Source of the DNA: Marinosulfonomonas sp.
GTDB taxonomy: Bacteria; Pseudomonadota; Alphaproteobacteria; Rhodobacterales; Rhodobacteraceae
Reading direction: 5' to 3'
Assembly: GCA_019090845.1 (NCBI GenBank)
Contig: JAHRVD010000319.1
Coordinates: forward strand, 1 to 6,000
DNA: 6,000 nt
Below are positions 1-5,474 of this stretch, piece after piece. The notes below the pieces were generated by a model. The model ran no database searches and was not told the DNA's origin. It saw only the letters and a list, made by a program, of their open reading frames with translations. The position numbers and the translations under genes were made by a program. Numbering within the stretch: the stretch's first letter is position 1; each line of letters starts with the position of its first letter.

Positions 1-411
1 ATTGGGCAGGGCGGTGATGCGGCCATCGGCGTAGGCGCGCGCCATCTCGGCGCTGTCCTGCGAGCTGCGCAGAACTGCGATTTTGATGTTCTGGCCCAGA
101 TCAGCGGCAATCTCACGCGTGATGTCGAGCATCCAGACAACAGCGTTGTCCGCGCCGCAGGTGCCTGCGGTGCCGATCACCAGCGGCACGCCGACTTGCG
201 CGCGGGCCTCCATCAGGCCCTGCCATTCAACGCGCGTTGAACTGCGCGAGTATTTCGACTCGCCGCGCCCCAGATAGGCCGGGCCACTGTCGGTGGAACC
301 GCCGTCGATTGCGATGATGTCGGGCTTGGCGGCAAGGCCCCGGCGCAGCGCCTGTTTGTCATAGTTCAGCCCAAGCGCGCCGCTTGGAACCAAAACCCTA
401 GTCTGTGACAC
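1..411 (-). CDS. AtuA-like (DUF1446-type) protein, N-terminal 137 residues, cut by window edge
   Basis: This is the fourth gene of the minus-strand transporter operon; only its first 137 codons are in the window, open to the edge. The GTG at 409-411 is chosen as start because an in-frame TAA lies just upstream (424-426), no better ATG follows, and AAGGA (421-425) sits 9 nt before it. The start overlaps the end of tctA by 14 nt. Visible motifs are VLVPSGALG (residues 6-14), DIIAIDGGSTDSGP (31-44), SKYSR (52-56) and PLVIGTAGTCGAD (76-88). They resemble proteins annotated as acyclic terpene utilization AtuA family, which often accompany TTT transporters. There is no signal peptide, so it should be cytoplasmic. 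The family assignment is from memory of these motifs; the reaction is unknown, and a role on the imported compound is inferred from the operon. A link to terpenes should not be assumed. Confidence 0.6.
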   Translation of the reverse strand, partial: MSQTRVLVPSGALGLNYDKQALRRGLAAKPDIIAIDGGSTDSGPAYLGRGESKYSRSSTRVEWQGLMEARAQVGVPLVIGTAGTCGADNAVVWMLDITREIAADLGQNIKIAVLRSSQDSAEMARAYADGRITALPN

Positions 412-1903
412 GCTGTGGTTTCCTTAACAGGCCACGCAAAAACATCGGCGCGACAAAGCCCAGTATTGCGGCGATCCACAGGCCGATTGCAATGGGCGAT
501 GAGAACAGGAATGCCCCGTCGCCATCCGACAGCACCATCGCGCGGCGCAGGGCGTCTTCCATATGGCCCCCCAGCAGGATGCCAAGGATCACCGGCACCG
601 TCGGAATATCGAGTTTTCGCAAGACATAGCCAAGCGCGCCAAAGCCGACCATCAGGATCAGATCAAAATAGCTGCCCGACAGGGAATAGATGCCGACAAA
701 TGAAATCATCGTAACACCCGGCAGCAGCACCCATGCGGGCACCTGCAAGACGCGCACAAAGATTTTCACCATCGGCACGTTCATCAGCAACAAGACAACA
801 TTTGCGATCAGAAGCGAGGCGATCAGCCCCCAGACAACCTCTGGCCGGTCGGTGAACAGGGTTGGCCCCGGCGTAATGTTAAGGGTCATCAACAGCGCCA
901 GCAACACCGCCGTGGTGCCCGAACCTGGCACGCCAAGCGTAAGCATCGGCACCAGTGCACCACCTGCTGCGGCGTTATTGCCAGCTTCGGGTGCGGCGAT
1001 GCCCTTGGGCGCGCCGGTGCCAAAACCGCCGTCTTTCCCGGCGATGGATTTTTCGCTCATATAAGCCAGAAAACTGCCAAGGGACGCCCCCGCGCCGGGT
1101 AGGATACCGGCAATGAAGCCCACAAGGCTGGCACGCAGCATCGTCCATTTGGTCGCCATGATGTCTTTCCAAGGGATCGTGACCTTGTCCAGTTTGACCC
1201 CAATGGCAGAGCCTTTGCCGTGGCTCTCGATAAAGAAAAACACCTCGGCTATGGCGAAAAGGCCGACGATGGCGACCAGAAAATCAATGCCATCCATCAG
1301 ATGCAGATTGCCCCCGGTCAGGCGGGGCAGGCCGGAATTGTTATCAACGCCGATCATCGCGATGCCCAGCCCAAGGCAGGACGCAATCGCAGATTTCGCC
1401 TGATTGTTCGACGCCATTCCGCCAAGGGTGCAGAACGCCAGCAGATAAAGTGCGAAATATTCCGCCGGGCCAAACAGATAGGCCACCCGCGCCAGCATAG
1501 GGGCCAGCAGCATCAGCCCGATTGTGGCTAGGAACGCACCGACGAATGACGCGACACCAGACAGCACCAGAGCATCCCCCGCACGGCCCTTTTTGGCCAT
1601 CGGATAGCCATCCAGCGTCGTCATCAGCGCAGGTTCATCGCCGGGAATGTTCAGCAAGATTGACGAAATCCTCCCGCCATACATCGCACCGTAGTAGACC
1701 GACGTCATCAGGACCAATGCCGATGTTGCATCCAGCCCCATGGTGAAGGTCAGCGGGATCAGGATCGCCACACCGTTTGAAGGGCCAAGGCCCGGAAGCG
1801 CGCCGATAATCGTGCCCAGAAAACAGCCGATCACCGCCAGCATCAGCGTGTAGGGTGACAGCGCTATGGAAAAGCCAAGCGACAGGTTTGCGAGAATATC
1901 CAT
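398..1903 (-). CDS. tctA: Tripartite tricarboxylate transporter, large permease subunit TctA
   Basis: This is the large inner-membrane subunit of a TTT transporter, which moves the ligand delivered by TctC into the cytoplasm by ion-coupled transport. At 501 residues it has the normal family length, with about ten to twelve hydrophobic segments. The two family signatures are present in both internal repeats: PGLGPSNG (residues 37-44) with NIPGD (85-89) in the first half, and PGAGAS (269-274) with GVPGSGTTA (324-332) in the second. A polar loop, KDGGFGTGAPKGIAAPEAGNN, follows the second PGxG motif at 290-310. The C-terminal GGHMEDALRRAM (445-456) is also typical. The ATG at 1903 is preceded by AAAGGG with an 8-nt spacing, overlapping the tctB stop. 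The gene starts 12 nt after tctB and ends inside the AtuA-like gene. The frame looks intact. Substrate specificity is not visible here; citrate is the classical case but other carboxylates are known. Confidence 0.96.
   Translation of the reverse strand: MDILANLSLGFSIALSPYTLMLAVIGCFLGTIIGALPGLGPSNGVAILIPLTFTMGLDATSALVLMTSVYYGAMYGGRISSILLNIPGDEPALMTTLDGYPMAKKGRAGDALVLSGVASFVGAFLATIGLMLLAPMLARVAYLFGPAEYFALYLLAFCTLGGMASNNQAKSAIASCLGLGIAMIGVDNNSGLPRLTGGNLHLMDGIDFLVAIVGLFAIAEVFFFIESHGKGSAIGVKLDKVTIPWKDIMATKWTMLRASLVGFIAGILPGAGASLGSFLAYMSEKSIAGKDGGFGTGAPKGIAAPEAGNNAAAGGALVPMLTLGVPGSGTTAVLLALLMTLNITPGPTLFTDRPEVVWGLIASLLIANVVLLLMNVPMVKIFVRVLQVPAWVLLPGVTMISFVGIYSLSGSYFDLILMVGFGALGYVLRKLDIPTVPVILGILLGGHMEDALRRAMVLSDGDGAFLFSSPIAIGLWIAAILGFVAPMFLRGLLRKPQRVTD
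421..425 (-). promoter_or_regulatory. Ribosome binding site of the AtuA-like gene
   Basis: AAGGA on the minus strand lies 9 nt before the GTG at 411, inside the last codons of tctA. It supports the GTG start, for which no ATG alternative exists, and points to translation coupled to tctA. Confidence 0.6.
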
Positions 1904-1915
1904 CTTTTGCGCCCT

Positions 1916-2356
1916 TTAACCCAAGATGCCTTTGGGAAAGGCCACAAGCCCAAGCCCCAAGGCGAATTTGAATAACACGAACAGTCCGACCGACAGCCCG
2001 ACGCCAGACAGTGCGGCAGGTCCAGCGCGGGGCGAAATCTGATAGCTGAGGATCGCCGCAGCAAAGGCCGTGGGCAGAATAAAGCCAAGCGGTTTCAGAG
2101 CATAGGCGTAAACGACCAGCACAATCACCGCGATGGCCAGCGAGCCAAATGTGCGCGCTGCGGGCCAGTCTGGGTCGGGGTCAGGACGGACAATCAGCAC
2201 CAATGCGCAGATCGCCGCCAACGCCCCGACCAGAATCGGAAACGCCTTTGGCCCCACCGGGTCGGCAAGAAAGCTGGTCTGGATTTGCGTGGCGCTCGCG
2301 ATATACGCGAGCGCCACCATTAGCACGACCAGTCCGAAGATCCGGTCACTGGCCAT
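1916..2356 (-). CDS. tctB: Tripartite tricarboxylate transporter, small membrane subunit TctB
   Basis: This is the small membrane subunit of the TTT transporter; in this poorly conserved family its exact role is unclear, but it is needed with TctA. The 146 residues form about four to five hydrophobic segments (near 5-22, 38-56, 71-86, 90-106 and 114-134), the usual TctB layout. The motif DPVGPKAFP (32-40) between the first two segments is a typical TctB feature. Its ATG at 2356 shares one base with the tctC stop codon (TAATG), so translation is probably coupled to tctC; no strong ribosome binding site is seen. The stop is 12 nt before tctA. A perfect inverted repeat lies in codons 14-23, within the first membrane segment, and is listed separately. 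Confidence 0.93.
   Translation of the reverse strand: MASDRIFGLVVLMVALAYIASATQIQTSFLADPVGPKAFPILVGALAAICALVLIVRPDPDPDWPAARTFGSLAIAVIVLVVYAYALKPLGFILPTAFAAAILSYQISPRAGPAALSGVGLSVGLFVLFKFALGLGLVAFPKGILG
2289..2317 (-). repeat. Perfect 12-bp inverted repeat with 5-nt loop inside tctB
   Basis: On the minus strand the arm GTGGCGCTCGCG is followed by TATAT and then the exact reverse complement CGCGAGCGCCAC. The stem is very GC-rich, starts about 40 nt after the tctC stop, and encodes tctB residues 14-23 (VALAYIASAT). No T-run follows on either strand, so it does not look like a Rho-independent terminator. A hairpin here could protect the 3' end of tctC mRNA or slow tctB translation; that role is inference. 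Confidence 0.7.
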
Positions 2357-3324
2357 TACTGGATAACCCCAATGTCTTTGGACAGTTGGTTCACCTCGGC
2401 CACAAGGCCGTCAACGTAGCTTTGGAAATCGCCGCCAACCTTGGTGAAGGGGGCCAGACCGTTTGCCGCCATCGCTGCTTTCCACTCGTCGCTGTCTGCA
2501 ACTTTTTGCAGGCGGTCCGCCCACATGTTGAAAGTGTCGTCGCTGACGCCCTTGGGCACATAAAGACCGCGCCAGTTTACCGCGACCACGTCAAATCCCT
2601 GTTCTTTGGCTGTTGGGATTTGCTCAAATCCGGGCACGCGTTCATCGGTCAGAACGGCCAGTGCGCGAATTTCGCCTGCTTTCAGAAAGCCGACAATTTC
2701 CGACATGTCGCCCGTCATCGCCTGCGTGAAACCACCCACTGTCTGGGTGATCGCATCCGCGCCACCATCAACGCCGATGTATTTCACCTTGGTGATGTCA
2801 GTAAAGCCTGCGCGCTGCAGGATCATCAGCGGCTTAAGGTGGTCAAATCCACCAACCGCAGAGCCGCCTGCAAATGCAACCGAACCCGGATCGGCCTTGA
2901 TGGCGTCAACCAGATCACCAAGTGATTTGAACGGGCTGTTGGCCGCCACTACAATCACGCCGGGATCAGCGCCGATTGCGCCGACAAAGCGAACCTTGTC
3001 AGCCGTCATGCCCGCATAGGCGTTTTGCGCCAGACGGGTCGATGTGGCCGAAGAGGCCGCTACGATCAGGTCAGCATCATCGCCGCGCTCGTTGACAACG
3101 TGGTTATAAGCCAGACCACCGCCGGCACCGGCCATGTTGGTCACCTGAATGGGCTTATCCACCGCACCGATGTCGAACATGATCTTACCGATCTGCCGGC
3201 AGGTGAAATCCCAGCCACCACCGGGGTTGGCCGGGGCAATACATTCCGCCGCCGTAGCAGCGCCGCCTGTTCCAAGCGCCAGAACTGCGCTGGTCACAAA
3301 GGCCTTCATAGTCAGAGTTTTCAT
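2356..3324 (-). CDS. tctC: Tripartite tricarboxylate transporter, periplasmic solute-binding protein TctC
   Basis: This is the periplasmic receptor of the TTT system (TctC/Bug family), which binds a carboxylate and delivers it to TctA/TctB. The chosen start, ATG at 3324, gives 322 residues, the usual length, with a clear Sec signal peptide: KTLTMK, a hydrophobic core (about 8-20) and likely cleavage after ATAA, residue 26. GGGAGG lies 5 nt upstream. A longer reading frame back to 3393 would bury the signal peptide and is rejected. Family motifs are PANPGGGWD (31-39), NMAGAGGGLAYN (63-74), FAGGSAVGGFDHL (151-163), VDGGADAITQTVGG (185-198) and NWRGLYVPKG (250-259). Cys28 and Cys42, both near the start of the mature protein, could form a disulfide; from memory, TctC proteins near Pseudomonas tctDE share this pair. 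It is first in the operon, as expected for the most abundant part. Ligand unknown; citrate or another carboxylate is likely. Confidence 0.95.
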   Translation of the reverse strand: MKTLTMKAFVTSAVLALGTGGAATAAECIAPANPGGGWDFTCRQIGKIMFDIGAVDKPIQVTNMAGAGGGLAYNHVVNERGDDADLIVAASSATSTRLAQNAYAGMTADKVRFVGAIGADPGVIVVAANSPFKSLGDLVDAIKADPGSVAFAGGSAVGGFDHLKPLMILQRAGFTDITKVKYIGVDGGADAITQTVGGFTQAMTGDMSEIVGFLKAGEIRALAVLTDERVPGFEQIPTAKEQGFDVVAVNWRGLYVPKGVSDDTFNMWADRLQKVADSDEWKAAMAANGLAPFTKVGGDFQSYVDGLVAEVNQLSKDIGVIQ

Positions 3325-3329
3325 AATGT

Positions 3330-3335
3330 CCTCCC
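3330..3335 (-). promoter_or_regulatory. Strong ribosome binding site of tctC, fixes the start
   Basis: GGGAGG on the minus strand is 5 nt upstream of the ATG at 3324. It favours this start over the in-frame ATG 69 nt upstream, and fits high expression of the binding protein. Confidence 0.8.
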
Positions 3336-3337
3336 AA

Positions 3338-3367
3338 TTGACATAACGGGCATTGCCCGCACATGCT
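3338..3367 (+). promoter_or_regulatory. Possible sigma-70 promoter for the tctD operon
   Basis: An exact TTGACA is at 3338-3343. The best -10 candidate at a usable distance is CATGCT (3362-3367, 18-bp spacer), which matches the consensus poorly. If real, transcription would start near 3374 and leave a leader of about 50 nt before tctD. A weak -10 would suit an activator-dependent promoter. The assignment is tentative, and no convincing tctC promoter was found on the other strand. Confidence 0.3.
3347..3359. repeat. Short perfect palindrome in the tctC-tctD control region
   Basis: CGGGCA-T-TGCCCG is a 6-bp inverted repeat around a single central base. It falls in the spacer of the putative tctD promoter and just upstream of the tctC ribosome binding site. 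It could be an operator or a small leader hairpin in tctC mRNA (5-bp stem, 3-nt loop). It is short enough that chance cannot be ruled out. Confidence 0.35.
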
Positions 3368-3386
3368 GATAGTGAACGTGCCCAAG

Positions 3387-3419
3387 CTGACACGAACCTG
3401 TCACGCGTCTGTATCTGGA
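3387..3419 (+). promoter_or_regulatory. Three tandem 11-bp Pho-box-like repeats, probable response-regulator binding site
   Basis: Three 11-bp units follow each other without a gap: CTGACACGAAC (3387), CTGTCACGCGT (3398) and CTGTATCTGGA (3409). Each starts with CTG plus A or T, and the first two share CTGxCAC. A further related heptamer, CTGATAG, begins at 3366, two helical turns upstream. Direct 7-bp repeats of the CTGTCAT type at an 11-bp period are the known layout for PhoB and related OmpR-family regulators. The array lies 63-95 bp upstream of the tctC start codon and ends 8 bp before tctD, so it could activate tctC and also act on tctD. Binding by the neighbouring TctD-type regulator is inferred; PhoB is the main alternative. 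Confidence 0.5.
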
Positions 3420-3426
3420 TATTGAG

Positions 3427-4095
3427 ATGAGATTTCTACTGGTCGAGGATAATGCCAGGCTGGCCAGCGTCATTGTCGACCGCCTTGGCCTTGACGGGCA
3501 TGCGGTCGATCATGCGAGCGACCTTGATACAGCCCGCACCAGCATCCGGGCGGCGGATTACGACTTGATTTTGCTGGATATTATGCTGCCTGACGGCGAT
3601 GGTCGCGATTTTCTGGCAGAGCACAGAAAGGCAAAAAAACGCACGCCTGTCATCGTGTTGACGGCACGTTCAGAGGTGTCTGACAGGGTCGGATTGCTGG
3701 ATCTGGGGGCGGATGATTATATCACCAAACCGTTCGATTTTTCCGAGCTTGAGGCCCGCTGTCGCGCTGTTTTACGCCGTCAGGGGGGCACGGCGGCCAA
3801 TCAGAAAACCTTCGCCGGCGCGGTGCTTGATTCGGCGGCAGGGACGATTCAGACAGACGGGGAACCGGATTTTCTGCGCAACCGCGAACTGCGATTGCTG
3901 GAGGTTTTTTTCGGCGCACCGGGGCAGATTTTTTCCAAAACCCATCTGATGGACCGGCTGTTTTCCTTTTCTGACGATGTGTCGGAAAATGCGATTGAGG
4001 TTTACGTCGGGCGTATTCGCAAAAAGCTGACCGGTTCAACCGTGCGCATCGAGACGGTGCGCGGGCTTGGATACCGGATGATAGGCAAAGAATGA
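3427..4095 (+). CDS. tctD: OmpR/PhoB-family response regulator, TctD type
   Basis: This cytoplasmic DNA-binding regulator is expected to be phosphorylated by the kinase encoded next to it and to control the divergent transporter operon. The 222 residues are normal for the family. The receiver domain (about 1-117) has the full active site: Glu7 and Asp8 in the acidic pocket, Asp51 as phosphoacceptor (ILLDIMLPDGDG), Thr79 and Lys101 (ITKPFD). The winged-helix domain (about 127-222) has the recognition region ENAIEVYVGRIRKKL (187-201) and the closing VRGLGYRM (211-218). The ATG at 3427 has only a weak GGA ribosome binding site 7 nt upstream. The stop overlaps the kinase start (ATGA), and the gene is divergent from tctC across about 100 bp. 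The name rests on pairing with a TctE-type kinase and the tctCBA genes; family membership is certain and the exact target is inferred. Confidence 0.93.
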   Translation: MRFLLVEDNARLASVIVDRLGLDGHAVDHASDLDTARTSIRAADYDLILLDIMLPDGDGRDFLAEHRKAKKRTPVIVLTARSEVSDRVGLLDLGADDYITKPFDFSELEARCRAVLRRQGGTAANQKTFAGAVLDSAAGTIQTDGEPDFLRNRELRLLEVFFGAPGQIFSKTHLMDRLFSFSDDVSENAIEVYVGRIRKKLTGSTVRIETVRGLGYRMIGKE

Positions 4096-5474
4096 GCGGC
4101 GTGGTCGTAAAAACCTCGATCCGCCGTCGCCTGGTGCGCCAGCTTGCACTGGTGGCGGCGATCTTGTCGCTGGCGTTCTTTCTGATCGTTCGCGTCGTGG
4201 CCGAACGCGCCGCTGAGGATACGCAAGACAACATACTTGCGGCCTCGGCCACCGCGATTGCCGACGCGCTTTATAGCGATGGCGGCCAGATAGCGCTGGA
4301 ACTGCCCTATTCGGCGATCTCGATGTTGGGAGCGATCAGTCAGGACCGGGTGTTTTACCGGGTTGCGGTGGGGGGTGAAACGGTGACCGGCTATGGCGAT
4401 TTGCCCGGTGTGGCGCGGGTTGGAAACCGACGTGATAACATCTTTTCAACGTTTGAATACCGGGGCGAAGATGTGCGCGCGGTAACGTTATTTCGCTCTG
4501 TCAGCGCGGGAAATCTGCCAAGCGATGTGATGGTGACCGTGGCGCAAACCCAGCTTGGATTGGCAGCAATTTCGTCGCGCATCACCTCGATCGCGACGGC
4601 GATCGCAGCAGGGTTTTTTCTGGCCGCTATAGCGCTTAGCCTTTTTGCGGCGCAATCGGCACTGGCACCGCTGGATCGGGTGACACAATCGGTGGCCCGC
4701 CGCGGCCCCAATGATTTACGCCCTGTTTCAAGCGATGCCCCAAGCGAATTGGTGCCGCTGGTGGAGGCGTTGAACAACCTTATCGCAAGGCTGCGAATGT
4801 CGCTGTCGCGCTCTGAGGATTTCATCGCCGAGGCGGCGCACCGTGTGCGCACCCCGCTGGCCACCGTGCGGGCGCAGGCCGAGATCACGCATCGTCGTCT
4901 GAACAAGCCCGAACACAGAAAAGCAATACGTGAAATGATCCGGGCGATTGACGAAAGCTCGCGCTCGGCGGGGCAATTGCTGGATCACGCGATGGTCACC
5001 TTTCGCGCCGACAGTCTTGAACACGCGCCGCTGGATCTGGTCGAATTGCTGCGCGAAACCTGTGAGCGTCTGGCCCCAACGGCCGAGTTAAAGGATATCG
5101 CGATCAACACCGATCTACCCGACGTTCCGTTTGATTTTATCGGCGACAGCGTTCTGCTTCAGGGCGCGCTGCGCAATATTCTGGACAATGCGATCAAATA
5201 TTCGCCCGAAGACAGCGAGATTACGGTGCAGGCGTCAAAGAATGGCGACTACGTTCTGTCGGTCCGCGATCAGGGGCGCGGATTTGCCGACACCGACATC
5301 CAAAGCCTGACCAGCCGGTTTTCGCGCGGCTCTAATGTGTCCGATATCGTGGGGTCCGGTTTGGGGCTGACGATTGCCGACGAAGTTGCGCGTTCGCATG
5401 GCGGACGGCTGGAAATTACCGAAAACACCGAAGGGCCCGGCGCATGTGTATCGCTCGTTTTACCGCAGTCCTGA
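4092..5474 (+). CDS. tctE: Sensor histidine kinase, TctE type
   Basis: This inner-membrane kinase should sense a periplasmic signal, probably the transported carboxylate or a binding protein carrying a ligand, and phosphorylate the TctD-type regulator. It has 460 residues. TM1 is at about 17-37, the periplasmic sensor about 38-163, TM2 about 164-188, and a HAMP linker about 189-240 (ALAPLDRV at 190-197). MLGAISQDRVFYRV (78-91) followed by GYGDLP (100-105) is characteristic of the 2CSK_N domain of TctE kinases. The catalytic core is complete: H box with His250 (AAHRVRTPLA), N box NILDNAIKYSP (362-372), G1 DQGRGF (393-398), F box RFSRGS (409-414) and G2 GSGLGL (421-426). The residue after His250 is Arg rather than the Glu or Asp common in HisKA proteins. 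The ATG overlaps the tctD stop by 4 nt, and the 3' end overlaps the next gene by 31 nt. Confidence 0.93.
   Translation: MSGVVVKTSIRRRLVRQLALVAAILSLAFFLIVRVVAERAAEDTQDNILAASATAIADALYSDGGQIALELPYSAISMLGAISQDRVFYRVAVGGETVTGYGDLPGVARVGNRRDNIFSTFEYRGEDVRAVTLFRSVSAGNLPSDVMVTVAQTQLGLAAISSRITSIATAIAAGFFLAAIALSLFAAQSALAPLDRVTQSVARRGPNDLRPVSSDAPSELVPLVEALNNLIARLRMSLSRSEDFIAEAAHRVRTPLATVRAQAEITHRRLNKPEHRKAIREMIRAIDESSRSAGQLLDHAMVTFRADSLEHAPLDLVELLRETCERLAPTAELKDIAINTDLPDVPFDFIGDSVLLQGALRNILDNAIKYSPEDSEITVQASKNGDYVLSVRDQGRGFADTDIQSLTSRFSRGSNVSDIVGSGLGLTIADEVARSHGGRLEITENTEGPGACVSLVLPQS

Noticed and set aside
2289..2317. The tctB hairpin read as a Rho-independent terminator
   Set aside because: No T-run follows on either strand, and the stem lies inside an intact coding frame with tctA and another gene downstream.
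2149..2925. A 258-codon open frame on the plus strand across tctB and tctC
   Set aside because: It lies antisense to two well-supported genes. Its composition is that of an opposite-strand shadow in GC-rich DNA, and no domain is recognisable.
3325..3393. A 23-residue N-terminal extension of TctC, starting at an in-frame ATG at 3393
   Set aside because: It would place the signal peptide inside the protein, overlap the repeat array in the control region, and ignore the strong GGGAGG site 5 nt before the ATG at 3324.
3388..3403. The inverted repeat TGACA-N6-TGTCA as a dimeric repressor operator
   Set aside because: It is contained in the 11-bp direct-repeat array, which explains the same bases with a longer and more regular pattern, and an OmpR-family regulator is encoded next door.
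3722..4906. Long minus-strand open frames opposite tctD and tctE (3722-4252 and 4391-4906)
   Set aside because: Both are Arg- and Ser-rich with no recognisable motif, and they oppose genes with complete catalytic motifs.
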